A DNA stretch of 64,000 nt from Acidobacteriota bacterium (GCA_003222535.1 QHWJ01000236.1:22939-86938); one strand, 5' to 3'; shown: positions 24,532 through 34,013, numbered from the stretch's first letter. Made by a program: numbers and translations. Notes: a model not told the origin generated them from the letters alone.

Positions 24532-25956
24532 ATGCTTAGTCTGCCGGTACTGCGTTGGGGTCAGCCGTATACGAGCATCGACGTCGATCCGGTCGTGCAC
24601 TTCGCGACCGGCGAGCCGATCGCGAACGTCAGCCGTGCGAACGGCGGCCTGATTCAGCGCGACATGCGCAAGGCGTCGCGCGCGCGCGAGGTGCTGCGCG
24701 AGATGCCGATCGACGAGCTCATCACCCGCGCCGGCCGGGCGGGCGAGCTCTACATGAACGCGACGCTGCCGATGGGCGACGGCACGCAGTCGCCCGACGG
24801 GTTCGTGCGCGCCCAGTCGGCGACGACGGGGCTCCCCGAGCGCATGTGCCGCGCGAACATGAAGAAAAACGCGTTCGTGCTCGCCGAGATGCGCAGCATC
24901 CTCACGTCGCTGACACGAGGCCTCGCGCTCGACATCCTGTCGAGCGGTCACGGCGAAGAGCGCGGCGTGCCGATCAGCTTTCAGGCGCAAAGCCCCGTCG
25001 TCGGGTTGGTCCTGCCGTCGAATTCGCCGGGCGTGCACACGCTCTGGCTGCCGGTCATTCCGCTGCAGATCGGGCTCGTGCTGAAGCCGGGCCCGCAGGA
25101 ACCGTGGACGCCGTACCGGATGGCCGAAGCGTTTTTCCAGGCAGGGATCCCGCGCGAGGCGATTTCCGTGTATCCGGGCGGCGGAGATGTCGGCGCGGCA
25201 GTCCTCGACAGCTGCGGCCGCAACCTGATCTTCGGCGGCACGCCGACTGTCGATCGATACCGCGGCAATCCTCGCGTGCAGGCGCACGGCCCGGGCTTCT
25301 CCAAGATTCTCGTGGGCGACGACCAGGTCGATCGCTGGGAACAGTTTCTCGACGTGATGGTTGACAGCGTGCTGCTCAACAGCGGCCGCGGCTGCATCAA
25401 CTGCTCCGGCATCTGGGCGAGCCGTCACACGCGCGAGATCGCCGACGCGCTGGCCCGCCGGCTGGCCGGCGTGCGCGCGCTGCCGCCTGAGGATCCCGAT
25501 GCCGCCCTCGCCGCGTTCACCGTGCCGGGCACGGCCGACGCGATCTCGCGGGCCATCGACGCCGATCTCCAGGCGCCGGGTGTGTCCGACGTCACCGCGC
25601 GGTTCCGCGACCAGCCGCGGATGGTCAAGCAGGGAAACGCCGAATACCTGTTGCCGACCGTCGTGCATTGCGAGTCGCCCGAGGCGGCGATCGCCATGAA
25701 GGAGTACATGTTCCCGTTCGTCACGGTCGTCGAGTGTCCGGAGAAGAAGATGCTGGACGCGATCGGGCCGACGCTGGTGTGCAGCGCGATCACGTGCGAC
25801 CCCGGCTTCCGCCGAGGCCTCGTCGATGCGGTGCACATCGATCGGCTGAACCTCGGCCCGGTGCCGACGACGCAGTTGAACTGGCTGCAGCCGCACGAAG
25901 GCAACCTGATCGAGTTTCTGTTTCGAGCACGGGCCTTTCAGACGGCGAATCTCTAG
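24532..25956 (+). CDS. Aldehyde dehydrogenase-superfamily protein (acyl-CoA reductase-like)
   Basis: This 474-residue ALDH-fold protein has a cofactor-binding region PVVGLVLPSNSPGVHTLW and LVLKPGPQEPWTPYR, with FGGTPTV at the usual GST/GGT position. The catalytic cysteine is in NSGRGCINCSG (Cys288, with Cys291 nearby). The N-terminal domain is unlike typical metabolic ALDHs and recalls acyl reductases such as LuxC that accept an activated acyl group. Together with the upstream adenylate-forming enzyme it may reduce a carboxylic acid to an aldehyde. Both substrates are unknown. Confidence 0.82.
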   Translation: MLSLPVLRWGQPYTSIDVDPVVHFATGEPIANVSRANGGLIQRDMRKASRAREVLREMPIDELITRAGRAGELYMNATLPMGDGTQSPDGFVRAQSATTGLPERMCRANMKKNAFVLAEMRSILTSLTRGLALDILSSGHGEERGVPISFQAQSPVVGLVLPSNSPGVHTLWLPVIPLQIGLVLKPGPQEPWTPYRMAEAFFQAGIPREAISVYPGGGDVGAAVLDSCGRNLIFGGTPTVDRYRGNPRVQAHGPGFSKILVGDDQVDRWEQFLDVMVDSVLLNSGRGCINCSGIWASRHTREIADALARRLAGVRALPPEDPDAALAAFTVPGTADAISRAIDADLQAPGVSDVTARFRDQPRMVKQGNAEYLLPTVVHCESPEAAIAMKEYMFPFVTVVECPEKKMLDAIGPTLVCSAITCDPGFRRGLVDAVHIDRLNLGPVPTTQLNWLQPHEGNLIEFLFRARAFQTANL

Positions 25957-26010
25957 CTGCCGGGGCCAGTGAGAGGAAGCGGACATGAAAGAGACGGTTT
26001 ATCGCGCAGA

Positions 26011-26130
26011 GCGAAGACACACGAAGCACACGAAGAGCCATATGGCTTCGTGTCCCTTCGTGCTCTTCGAGTTTTCGCGAAAAAGCGTGATGCCCTTTGT
26101 GTCCTTTGTACCCTTTGTGTCCTTCTTGTC
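26011..26130. repeat. Inverted CACGAAGCA/CACGAAAGA nonamer array
   Basis: ACACACGAAGCACACGAAG is mirrored by TTCGTGTCCCTTCGTGCTC. A second set, CCTTTGTGTCC three times, runs up to 3 bp before the glycosyltransferase ATG, so this array forms the leader of that gene. Confidence 0.88.
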
Positions 26131-26133
26131 TTA

Positions 26134-27501
26134 ATGAAGATCCTATCGATTACGGCGGGCGCGGCCGGAATGTATTGCGGGAGCTGCTCGCGCGACAACG
26201 CGCTGGCCGTCGAGCTGCTCGCGCGCGGCCACGACGTCACGCTGCTGCCGCTCTACACGCCGACCACGACCGACGAGACCAACGTGAGCCGGGATCGCGT
26301 GCTGTTCGGCGGCATCAGCATCTACCTGCAACAGTCGCTCGCGCTCTTTCGGAAGACGCCGCGGCTCCTCGATCGCCTGTGGGATTCGCCGCGCGTGATC
26401 GGCGCCTTCGCCAGCCGTTCGATTTCGACCGATCCGAAGCTGCTCGGCGACCTGACGGTTTCGATGCTCGAGGGGGATCGCGGAGTGCTGCGGAAGGAAT
26501 TCGCAAAGCTCCTCGAGTGGCTCGCGGAAGAGCCCGTCCCCGACGTGATCAACCTGCCGAACTCGCTGCTCATCAGTCTGGCGCGGCCGCTGCGGGAGGC
26601 GCTGAACCGCCCCGTGTGCTGTACGCTGCAGGGTGAGGATCTCTTTCTCGATGGGCTCATCGAGCCCTACCGGAGCCGGGCGCTCGATCTGATTCGGCGG
26701 CAGGTCGCCGACGTCGACGCGTTCGTCGCGGTCAGCGCCTTCTACGTACCGGTCATGGCGAAGCTGCTCGGGATCCCGGCCAACCGGATCGCCGTGGCGC
26801 CGCTGGGCATCAACCTGACCGGCTACGAACGGCGTCGCCGCGGCGGCGGTGTCTTCCGCGTCGGCTACTTCGCGCGCCTCGCGCCCGAGAAGGGGCTGCA
26901 CGTCCTGGCGGAGGCGTATCAGCTCTTTCGCCGCCGGGTGGGGTCCGACGCGGGGTCAGACCCGTCAACGGGGCGCATCAGTCTGGAAGCAGCCGGATAC
27001 CTGGGCCGGGCGCAGGCGCCGTATCTCGAGGACGTGAAGCGCGGGATGGCGTCGGCCGGGCTTGCCGGCGAGCTCATCTATCACGGCGCCGTGGATCGTG
27101 ACGGTAAGCTGGCTTTTCTTCGCAGCCTCGACGTCCTGTCGGTGCCGGCGACCTACGACGAACCGAAGGGCGTGTTCCTGCTCGAGGCGATGGCGAGCGG
27201 CGTGCCGGTCGTGCAACCGCGGCGCGGCGCGTTCACGGAGATCGTGGAGAAGACCGGCGGCGGCGTGCTCGTCGCACCCGACGACCCAGCGGCGCTGGCC
27301 GCCGGGCTCTACGACCTCTGGCGGGACCGCGCGAAAGGGGAAGCGCTCGGCGAGCGCGGCTTTCACGGAGTCCGCGCGCACTACAGCATCGCGAGCTCGG
27401 CGGACCGTCTCCTCGAGGTGTACGAATCGCTGATCGCGCGGCCGGTTTCGTCCGCCGCGCAGCCCCTGAAGGCTGGCATCCGCAGCGCGCGGCAGGCCTG
27501 A
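26134..27501 (+). CDS. Glycosyltransferase family 4 protein
   Basis: This 455-residue retaining GT-B glycosyltransferase has an N-terminal Rossmann domain starting ILSITAGAAGMYCGSCSRDN, the linker LGIPANRIAVAPLGINL, and a C-terminal donor domain RVGYFARLAPEKGLHVL with the EX7E-type motif EPKGVFLLEAMASGVPVV. It probably adds a sugar to a cell-surface glycan or lipid. Residues about 268-283 (RVGSDAGSDPSTGRIS) are encoded by an inserted repeat (26937-26978, containing GGGGTCAGACCC) between two conserved strands. ATG 26134 is chosen as the first start after the repeat. Confidence 0.92.
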   Translation: MKILSITAGAAGMYCGSCSRDNALAVELLARGHDVTLLPLYTPTTTDETNVSRDRVLFGGISIYLQQSLALFRKTPRLLDRLWDSPRVIGAFASRSISTDPKLLGDLTVSMLEGDRGVLRKEFAKLLEWLAEEPVPDVINLPNSLLISLARPLREALNRPVCCTLQGEDLFLDGLIEPYRSRALDLIRRQVADVDAFVAVSAFYVPVMAKLLGIPANRIAVAPLGINLTGYERRRRGGGVFRVGYFARLAPEKGLHVLAEAYQLFRRRVGSDAGSDPSTGRISLEAAGYLGRAQAPYLEDVKRGMASAGLAGELIYHGAVDRDGKLAFLRSLDVLSVPATYDEPKGVFLLEAMASGVPVVQPRRGAFTEIVEKTGGGVLVAPDDPAALAAGLYDLWRDRAKGEALGERGFHGVRAHYSIASSADRLLEVYESLIARPVSSAAQPLKAGIRSARQA

Positions 27502-27532
27502 AGACTGCACTGCAGTGACGTTTTTCTCGTAC

Positions 27533-27614
27533 CTCGAAAAACACGAAAGACACGAAAGACACGAAACAAGAAATGATCTTTTCGTGCTTTTCGTGTATTT
27601 CGTGCTGTTCGTGG
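27533..27614. repeat. Inverted CACGAAAGA nonamer array
   Basis: CACGAAAGACACGAAAGACA is followed after about 14 nt by TTTCGTGCTTTTCGTGTAT and TTCGTGCTGTTCGTGG. It separates the glycosyltransferase from the ABC ATPase gene. Confidence 0.92.
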
Positions 27615-27627
27615 CGTGGCTCTAGAC

Positions 27628-28335
27628 ATGCTACAGGTCGCGAATCTCAGCAAAGATTATCCGACGCCGCGAGGCGCGCTGGCCGTGCTGTCTGACGTGT
27701 CGTTCTCGCTCGCTCCGGGGGACGCGGCCGCCATCATGGGACCTTCCGGCAGCGGCAAGAGCTCTCTGCTGTATCTGCTCGGCGCGCTCGAGCCGCCCAC
27801 CTCCGGCACCGTGACCCTCGACGGGCAGGACCCATTCCGGCTACCGGCTGCCGCTGTGGCGGCATTCCGCAACCGGTCGGTCGGCTTCGTTTTCCAGGAT
27901 CATTGCCTGCTGCCGCAATGCACGGTGCTCGAGAACGTGCTGATTCCGACGCTCGTTGCGTGCACCCCCAGGAGCGTGTCCGCGAAATGTGATCACGCTC
28001 CTGGCGGCGATGGAGACGCCATGTCGCGCGCGCGAATGCTGATCGAACAGGTCGGGCTCAGTACTCGCATCGACCATCGCCCTGGCGAGCTGTCGGGCGG
28101 GGAGCGTCAGCGTGTCGCGATCGCACGCGCGCTCGTCCGTGAGCCGCGGCTCCTGCTGTGCGACGAGCCGACGGGCAACCTCGATCGCGCACCCGCGGGC
28201 AACGTGGCGTCGCTCCTGAAGGACCTGCACCGGCAGCAACAGACGATCCTGATCGTCGTGACGCACAGCGCCGAGCTCGCGTCCAACTTTTCGATTCGCT
28301 TCGAGCTCGTCGACGGGAGGCTACACAGAACATAG
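27628..28335 (+). CDS. ABC transporter ATP-binding protein (LolD/MacB type)
   Basis: This 235-residue ATPase has Walker A GPSGSGKSS (about 42-50), Q-loop FVFQDHCLLPQ, signature LSGGERQR, Walker B LLLCDEPTGNLD and the switch His in VVTHSAEL. It belongs to the lipoprotein-export/macrolide-efflux class that pairs with FtsX-like permeases, and the next gene is such a permease. Between VLENVLIPTL and SRARMLIEQVGL about 22 residues occur where the family has roughly ten; they coincide with a palindromic insertion at 27969-28003. ATG 27628 fits homology better than GTG 27616. Confidence 0.95.
   Translation: MLQVANLSKDYPTPRGALAVLSDVSFSLAPGDAAAIMGPSGSGKSSLLYLLGALEPPTSGTVTLDGQDPFRLPAAAVAAFRNRSVGFVFQDHCLLPQCTVLENVLIPTLVACTPRSVSAKCDHAPGGDGDAMSRARMLIEQVGLSTRIDHRPGELSGGERQRVAIARALVREPRLLLCDEPTGNLDRAPAGNVASLLKDLHRQQQTILIVVTHSAELASNFSIRFELVDGRLHRT
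27969..28003. repeat. 10-bp inverted repeat inserted in the ABC ATPase gene
   Basis: CAGGAGCGTG (27969-27978) and CACGCTCCTG (27994-28003) are perfectly complementary with a 15-nt loop. It is read as TPRSVSAKCDHAPG between two conserved ATPase segments. Confidence 0.8.
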
Positions 28336-28583
28336 TTCAGGGTTCAGGGTTCAAGGTTCGTTCGCGGTTCGGGGTTCAACGTTCGCGGTTCGGGGTTCAA
28401 CGTTCCCGGTTCGGGGTGCAACGTTCCCGGTTCGGGGCTTCAACGTTCAAGGTTCGGCGTTCAGCGTTGAAGGTTGGGGCGTTCGAGCGCGGAGCCTTGA
28501 ACCCCGAACGCAGAACCTTGAACCTCGAACCAAGAGCTCAGAACCTGAACGAACCCTGAACCTTGAACCCTGAACTCTGAACC
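28335..28583. repeat. Inverted GGTTCAG heptamer array with 21-nt higher-order repeat
   Basis: About 20 heptamers (GGTTCAG, GGTTCAA, GGTTCGG, CGTTCAA) run to about 28480. Inverse units (TTGAACC, TCGAACC, CTGAACC) then run back. Within the first arm the 21-nt block GTTCGCGGTTCGGGGTTCAA repeats about four times. The array spans the whole gap between the ATPase stop and the permease start. Confidence 0.95.
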
Positions 28584-28595
28584 GAGACGCCAGAC

Positions 28596-31500
28596 ATGAA
28601 GGCAACCACCCTCGTCCTCCGCGGGCTGACGTATTACTGGCGCACGAACGTGGCGGTCGTGGCCGGCGTGGCGACGGCAGTCGCGGTGCTCGCGGGCGCG
28701 CTCCTTGTCGGCGACTCGGTGCGCGGCAGCCTCCGCGATCTCGTGCTGCAGCGGCTCGGCCGGACCGATCGCGTGCTCGTGTCCTCGGGATTCTTTCGCG
28801 AAGCCCTCGCGGACGATATCCGCGCCGGAGCGGCGCCCGCGACGTCCTCGCCGGCGTCCGGGATGACCGTCACGGCATTCGAGGGCGTGTGTCCGATGAT
28901 CGCCGTCGAGGGGTTGGTGCGGGATCAGGTCAGCGGCCGGCGCGCGTCGAGGGTGCAGGTGTACGGCGTCGACGACCGCTTCTGGCGTTTTCACGGGCTC
29001 ACCGGCGGTCGCGGGCCGGAGGGACGCGAGGCACTGGTCAGCCGCGCGCTCGCCGCGGACATCGGCGCCACGGCCGGCGGTACCGTGCTCGTGCGCGTCG
29101 AGCGGGCGTCGGCGATTCCCATCGAGTCGCTGCACGCCAGGAAAGACGATCTCGGCCGCACGATGCGGCTCGCCGTGCGCGCGATCGTCGGGCCGGCGGA
29201 TCTCGGCGAGTTCTCGTTGCGTCCCGAGCAGGGCGAGGTGCGCGCCGTGTTCGTGCCGCTGAAGCGCCTTCAACAGGATCTCGACATTCAGGGTCGCGTC
29301 AACACATTGCTCGTGGCCGATGGAGGAGGTGCACCCGGCTCGCCTGAAAGGCTCGCCCTCCGGCGAGCGGGTGGCAACACTCTCGAAGGAGCGCGAGGCT
29401 TTCCGCCTTCGCTGAAGCTACGGCGGACCGTCGAAGCCTTGGCGGAGGCTGGTCAGCCGAGCGGACCCAACGCGCTCGAGGCGGCGATCCGGCAGCGCTT
29501 CGCGCTGGACGATGTCGGGTTGACGATCCGCGTCGTGCCGTCCGGCGTTCCCGATCGCCTGAAAGGCTCGCCCTCCGATCCTCGGAGCGCGAGGCTTTCC
29601 GCCTTCGCTGAAGCTACGGCGGAGCGCCGAAACCCTGGCAGAGGCTGGTCAGCCGAAAGTGTTCTGGCGGTCGAGAGCGCGGCCGGCTTTCTCGACCCCG
29701 CGCGCGCGACTGCGGTTGAGCAGGCCGCCGCCAGCATCGGGATGACGCCGCAACCGATCCTGACGTATCTCGCCAACAGCCTGCGCAGCGGCGACCGTCA
29801 GGTGCCGTACTCGCTTGTGACGGCGATCGACCTCGCAGCGGTCATCGGGGTCCAATCACCTGTAGGGCGGCCCTCTGAGCGTCGCCGAGATGGCGACCCT
29901 GAAAGGGCCCTGCTCCAGACACCGCCCATCGTCCTGAACGAGTGGGCGGCGCGCGACCTGGCCGCGAAGGCCGGCGATCCGCTGACGCTGGAGTACTACC
30001 TCTGGGAAGAGCCGGGCCGCCTCGTAACCCGCACGGCCGAGTTCCGGATTGCCGCCGTCGTGCCCATCGAGGGCGCCGCTGCCGATCGGGATCTCGCCCC
30101 GGCCTATCCCGGCATCACCGAGGCGGAGAGCCTCGGCGACTGGGATCCGCCGTTTCCGATCGACCTCCGCCGCGTCCGTCCCGTCGACGAGCAATACTGG
30201 AAGCGGTACCGCACGACGCCGAAAGCATTCATCCCGATCGAGGTGGGGCAGGCGCTCTGGCGTTCTCGCTACGGCGACCGCACGTCGGTGCGGCTTGCGC
30301 CGCCGGCGGGAACGCCGGGCGGCGCGGACGCCTGGCGGGATCGCTATGCAGCGCGCCTGCGCGAGACGATCGATCCGCTCGCCCTGGGGCTGGCGGTGCG
30401 CGACGTCCGCGCCGAAGGGCTCGCGGCGTCGCGCGGCGCGACCGACTTCGGCGAGTACTTCACTTATTTCAGCTTCTTCCTCGTGGCCTCCGCACTCCTG
30501 CTGGCGGCGCTGTTCTTCAGGCTCTCGGTCGAGCAGCGCGCGCGCGAGGTGGGCCTGCTTCGTGCCGTCGGGTTCTCGACGGCGCGCGTTCGCGTCCTGT
30601 TTGCGGGCGAAGGGCTGCTGCTTGCCGCGGCGGGCAGCATGATCGGAATGGCCGGCGCGGTCGGCTACGCCGGCGTCATGATGATCGGCCTTCGCACCTG
30701 GTGGACGGGCGCCGTCGTGACGAAGTCGCTGACGCTGCACGTCGCGCCGGCATCGCTGGCGGCCGGCGCGATCGGCGCGCTGGCGGCGGCAATGGCATGC
30801 ATCTGGTGGACGCTCCGCGGGCTGGCGCGCGTGTCGGAGCGCAGCCTGCTCGCGGGTCAGGTTGCCTTGCGGCTCGATGTAGGTCACCCCCTCAGGGGTG
30901 CCGGAATTCGGCGCCCTCTACGGGGTGCCGTCAGCGGTGCGACCGCCTTCGCCGTGCTCGGCCTCGCGATGATGGCAGCGGCCGCCGCCGGCGCGCTCGA
31001 TCGAACCGGCGCCTTCTTCGGCGCGGGGACAGCGCTGCTCGTCGCCTGCCTCTGTCTCGTGACGATCAGGCTCCGTGTCCCGCCGCGATCGATCCTCGCG
31101 GGACATGGCTGGCGTGCCATCGCGCGGCTCGGCCTGCGCAACGCCGCCGATCGTCCGGGCCGCAGCGTGCTCGCGATCGGCGTCATCGCATCGGCGGCGT
31201 TTATCCTGATCTCGGTGGACGCGTTCCGACGTGAGGGTCCGGCGGCGACCGATCGGCGCTCCGGCGTCGGCGGCTATCCGTTGCTCGTCAACCTGCTGCT
31301 GCCGATTCCCAACGATCCCAACAGCCGTGAAGGCCGTGAGGCGCTCGGCCTCGGCGCCTTCGATCGGGTGACTGTCGAGCCGTTCCGCGTACGCCCGGGC
31401 GACGATGCGAGCTGCCTGAACCTGTATGAGCCGACGAACCCGCGGATTCTCGGCGCGCGCGCGTCGTTCATCGGTGAAGGCCGCTTCGCGTTTCGGGGCT

Positions 31501-32285
31501 CGATCGCAGCCAGCGATGCCGAGCGCGCGAATCCCTGGCTGCTGTTGCACCGCAACCTGCAAGACGGAGCGGTCCCGATCGTCGCCGACGCGAACTCGAT
31601 CACCTACGTCCTCCACAAAACCCTCGGCGACGACGTCCTCGTCTCCGCGGGTGGACGGCCGGTGCGGCTGCGCCTCGTGGCCTCGCTGGCCGACAGCATC
31701 TTTCAAGGAGAGCTCCTGATGTCGGACGCGAACTTCCTGAGGCTCTTTCCCGGACAGGAGGGTTACCAGTTCCTGCTGATCGAGACGCCCGCCGATCGGA
31801 CCGGAGCCGTCGCGGCGGCGATCGAGGAAGGCGCGGCGGATCTTGGCGCCGGCGCGGTCTCGACCGTCGACAGGCTGGCCGAGTTCCACACAGTGGAGAA
31901 CACGTATCTATCCACCTTCAAGACGCTCGGCGGACTCGGACTGCTGGTCGGGACCGTCGGCCTCGCGGCCGTCCTCCTGCGGAACGTGCTGGAGCGACGG
32001 CGCGAGCTGGCGCTGCTCGGCGCGACCGGCTATCGGCGCGGGCACATCTTCGCGATCATCGTGGCGGAGAACGCGCTGCTGCTCGCATGGGGCCTGGCGG
32101 CCGGTGCCGTGAGCGCGGTGGTGGCGATTGCGCCGGCGGTCGTCGAGCGGGGCGGCCGCCTGCCGGCCACCGCGAACGCGGTGCTGCTCCTGATTGCAGT
32201 GTTCGCGGCGGGATTGGTATCGTCAGCCGTGGCGACGAGCGCCGCGCTTCGCACGCCGCTGCTCGATGCGCTGAGGGCGGAATAA
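28596..32285 (+). CDS. FtsX-like ABC permease, large (MacB/LolC class)
   Basis: This 1229-residue permease has an N-terminal membrane helix ([21 protein letters not shown]), a long periplasmic part, a first FtsX domain (about 620-730, with [20 protein letters not shown]), a linker helix pair, a second periplasmic part, and a second FtsX domain at the C-terminus ([20 protein letters not shown]). It should form an ATP-driven efflux or lipoprotein-handling complex with the upstream ATPase. At least four low-complexity stretches (residues about 245-290, 325-355, 423-440, 762-778) are encoded by palindromic repeats, all in the periplasmic or linker parts. The reading frame is nevertheless intact throughout. 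Confidence 0.92.
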   Translation: MKATTLVLRGLTYYWRTNVAVVAGVATAVAVLAGALLVGDSVRGSLRDLVLQRLGRTDRVLVSSGFFREALADDIRAGAAPATSSPASGMTVTAFEGVCPMIAVEGLVRDQVSGRRASRVQVYGVDDRFWRFHGLTGGRGPEGREALVSRALAADIGATAGGTVLVRVERASAIPIESLHARKDDLGRTMRLAVRAIVGPADLGEFSLRPEQGEVRAVFVPLKRLQQDLDIQGRVNTLLVADGGGAPGSPERLALRRAGGNTLEGARGFPPSLKLRRTVEALAEAGQPSGPNALEAAIRQRFALDDVGLTIRVVPSGVPDRLKGSPSDPRSARLSAFAEATAERRNPGRGWSAESVLAVESAAGFLDPARATAVEQAAASIGMTPQPILTYLANSLRSGDRQVPYSLVTAIDLAAVIGVQSPVGRPSERRRDGDPERALLQTPPIVLNEWAARDLAAKAGDPLTLEYYLWEEPGRLVTRTAEFRIAAVVPIEGAAADRDLAPAYPGITEAESLGDWDPPFPIDLRRVRPVDEQYWKRYRTTPKAFIPIEVGQALWRSRYGDRTSVRLAPPAGTPGGADAWRDRYAARLRETIDPLALGLAVRDVRAEGLAASRGATDFGEYFTYFSFFLVASALLLAALFFRLSVEQRAREVGLLRAVGFSTARVRVLFAGEGLLLAAAGSMIGMAGAVGYAGVMMIGLRTWWTGAVVTKSLTLHVAPASLAAGAIGALAAAMACIWWTLRGLARVSERSLLAGQVALRLDVGHPLRGAGIRRPLRGAVSGATAFAVLGLAMMAAAAAGALDRTGAFFGAGTALLVACLCLVTIRLRVPPRSILAGHGWRAIARLGLRNAADRPGRSVLAIGVIASAAFILISVDAFRREGPAATDRRSGVGGYPLLVNLLLPIPNDPNSREGREALGLGAFDRVTVEPFRVRPGDDASCLNLYEPTNPRILGARASFIGEGRFAFRGSIAASDAERANPWLLLHRNLQDGAVPIVADANSITYVLHKTLGDDVLVSAGGRPVRLRLVASLADSIFQGELLMSDANFLRLFPGQEGYQFLLIETPADRTGAVAAAIEEGAADLGAGAVSTVDRLAEFHTVENTYLSTFKTLGGLGLLVGTVGLAAVLLRNVLERRRELALLGATGYRRGHIFAIIVAENALLLAWGLAAGAVSAVVAIAPAVVERGGRLPATANAVLLLIAVFAAGLVSSAVATSAALRTPLLDALRAE
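29391..29458. repeat. 68-nt element, copy 1, inside the FtsX gene
   Basis: It begins GCGCGAGGCTTTCCGCC and ends GGAGGCTGGTCAGCC. It is read in frame as [20 protein letters not shown]. The reverse complement recurs at 55311-55378 with about three mismatches by eye. Confidence 0.93.
29587..29654. repeat. 68-nt element, copy 2, inside the FtsX gene in another frame
   Basis: It has the same length and ends as copy 1 with about six differences, but is read one base shifted ([20 protein letters not shown]). Both copies are preceded by CGCCTGAAAGGCTCGCCCTC. Confidence 0.93.
29862..29912. repeat. GTAGGGCG...CGCC palindromic element inside the FtsX gene
   Basis: GTAGGGCGGCCCTCTGAGCG and the following GGCGACCCTGAAAGGGCCC form nested inverted repeats. 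They are read as [20 protein letters not shown] between conserved segments. Confidence 0.7.
30879..30930. repeat. CACCCCCTCAGGGGTG palindromic element inside the FtsX gene
   Basis: GTAGGTCACCCCCTCAGGGGTG followed by GCGCCCTCTACGGGGTGCC, read as [18 protein letters not shown] in the cytoplasmic linker before a membrane helix. Confidence 0.7.
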
Positions 32286-32302
32286 ACACAGGCGGCTGAT
32301 GC

Positions 32303-32330
32303 AGGGCGAGCCTGAAAGGGTCGCCCTACG
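32303..32330. repeat. GGGCGAGCC...GGGTCGCCCTACG palindrome
   Basis: GGGCGA and TCGCCC flank GCCTGAAAGGG in the leader of the PQQ gene. It is related to 56760-56815. Confidence 0.7.
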
Positions 32331-32364
32331 TGACGGCGGGCCGCCGATCGCACGAGTAGAACAC

Positions 32365-33660
32365 ATGATTTCGTCTCTTCGTGGTTGCATTTGTGTCGCC
32401 GTGCTCTGCGCGACTGTCACGGTTCCGGCAGCCGAAAACTGGCCGCAGTGGCGCGGGCCGTCGTTGAACGGCGTCAGCGGCGAGAAAAACCTGCCGCTGC
32501 GCTGGTCCGCGACTGAAAACGTCACCTGGAAGCTCGCGCTGCCGTCCTGGTCGGGATCGACGCCCGTCATCTGGGGCGACCGCATCTTTCTGAACGTTGC
32601 TGAAGACCTGAAGGTCAGGACCGGCGACAACCTGCATCTCTGGTGCGTGGACCGCGCGAGGGGAACCGTTCTGTGGAAGCGTCCGCTCGGCGGCGGTAAC
32701 CACCAGGAGATGAAACAGAACATGTCGTCGCCATCGCCCGTCACCGACGGCGCGCACGTCTGGGCGATGACCGGCACCGGCATCCTCAAGGCCTTCGACT
32801 TCAACGGCACCGAGAAGTGGAGCCGCGACATCCAGAAGGATTACGGCCGCTTCGGGCTCAACTGGGGCTACGGGTCGTCGCCGCTGCTGTACGGCGACGC
32901 GCTTTACGTGCAAGTGCTGCACGGCATGCGGACCCGCGATCCTTCGTACCTGCTGCGGATCGACACGGCCACGGGCCGAACGCTGTGGCGCGTCGAGCGG
33001 CCGACGCCGGCACGGTTCGAGTCGCCGGACGCCTACACGACGCCGGCGCTGCTGCGCTACGGCACCAGCATCGAGATCATCGTCACCGGCGGCGACGTCG
33101 TGACCGGTCACGATCCGGCGACGGGGAAGGAGCTGTGGCGGGCCGGCGGCCTCAATCCGTACAACGACGGCAGCTATCGGATCGTGGCGTCGCCGGTCGT
33201 CTCCGGCGACATGATTTACGCGCCGTCGCGCGAGCGCCCGATGCTGGCGCTGAAAGCGGGAGGCCGCGGCGACGTGACGAAATCGCACGTCCTGTGGTCG
33301 TTCAACTACGGGCCCGACGTGCCGACGCCGGTCGCCGACGGAACCTACATCTACACCGTCAACGATCGCGGCATCATGTTCTGCCTCGACGCGAAGACCG
33401 GCAAGGAGATCTACAGCCGGCAGCGTCTGCGGCCGGCGACCTACAGCGGGTCGCCCGTGCTCGCCGACGGGAAGATCTACATCACGAATGAGGATGGCCT
33501 GACGAGCGTGATCAAAGCGGGGCCGGTGTTCCAGGTCCTTGCCGAGAACGATGTAGACGACTACACGCTCAGCTCGCCGGCGGTGTCGGACGGGCAGATC
33601 TTCATCCGCACGGCAAAGTTTCTCTACTGCATCGGGAAGCGAACAGGGGGCATCGGCTAG
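32365..33660 (+). CDS. Secreted PQQ-like (outer-membrane) beta-propeller protein
   Basis: This 431-residue exported protein starts at ATG 32365, giving a clear signal peptide ([17 protein letters not shown]). Blades carry the PQQ-repeat signatures [61 protein letters not shown] and [14 protein letters not shown]. Such BamB/quinoprotein-dehydrogenase-like propellers of acidobacteria and planctomycetes are periplasmic; the PQQ catalytic residues of true dehydrogenases are not recognisable. Its stop overlaps the stop of the minus-strand remnant by palindromic CTAG. Confidence 0.9.
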   Translation: MISSLRGCICVAVLCATVTVPAAENWPQWRGPSLNGVSGEKNLPLRWSATENVTWKLALPSWSGSTPVIWGDRIFLNVAEDLKVRTGDNLHLWCVDRARGTVLWKRPLGGGNHQEMKQNMSSPSPVTDGAHVWAMTGTGILKAFDFNGTEKWSRDIQKDYGRFGLNWGYGSSPLLYGDALYVQVLHGMRTRDPSYLLRIDTATGRTLWRVERPTPARFESPDAYTTPALLRYGTSIEIIVTGGDVVTGHDPATGKELWRAGGLNPYNDGSYRIVASPVVSGDMIYAPSRERPMLALKAGGRGDVTKSHVLWSFNYGPDVPTPVADGTYIYTVNDRGIMFCLDAKTGKEIYSRQRLRPATYSGSPVLADGKIYITNEDGLTSVIKAGPVFQVLAENDVDDYTLSSPAVSDGQIFIRTAKFLYCIGKRTGGIG

Positions 33661-33797
33661 CGCTGACCCAACACGTCCCGTACTTTCCGCGCGAGCGCCT
33701 CCGGTGTGAATGGCTTCTGGAGAAACGGCGTGCCCTGACGCAGCACACCGTGATGAACGGTCGCATTGTCCGTGTAGCCCGACATGTAGAGGACTCG
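33658..33797 (-). pseudogene. C-terminal remnant of a response-regulator receiver domain
   Basis: Minus-strand [18 protein letters not shown], then [21 protein letters not shown] and a stop, reproduce the end of a receiver domain: the conserved Lys of the KPF motif and the alpha5 helix are present, while the phospho-Asp region is missing. It is typical of hybrid sensor kinases in this group. The upstream coding part is absent, so it is a fragment. Confidence 0.8.
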
Positions 33798-33880
33798 GCG
33801 CTGCGCAATCGCCCTGTAACGTTGACCATCTCCGACGGCTCGTGCGTTGCCAAATGTAGTGCGGACCTTCAGCGTCGCCC

Positions 33881-33910
33881 CGGGGACTGGGGACTGGGGA
33901 CTGGGGGACT
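33881..33910. repeat. GGGGACT heptamer array
   Basis: Four tidy copies of GGGGACT lie between the receiver remnant and the flavoenzyme gene. Confidence 0.88.
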
Positions 33911-34013
33911 CAATTCAAATCAGAAGCGATTTATTCACGGCCGCCGGAGGCCTGCACCACGTCCGATCTCGCGACGCTCCAAGTCACCACGTCATCGAAG
34001 TAGGATCCCGACC

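Noticed and set aside
28335-28583. Possible CRISPR array
   Set aside because: Units are 7 nt (21 nt higher order) with no unique spacers and no cas genes; it is a degenerate heptamer array.
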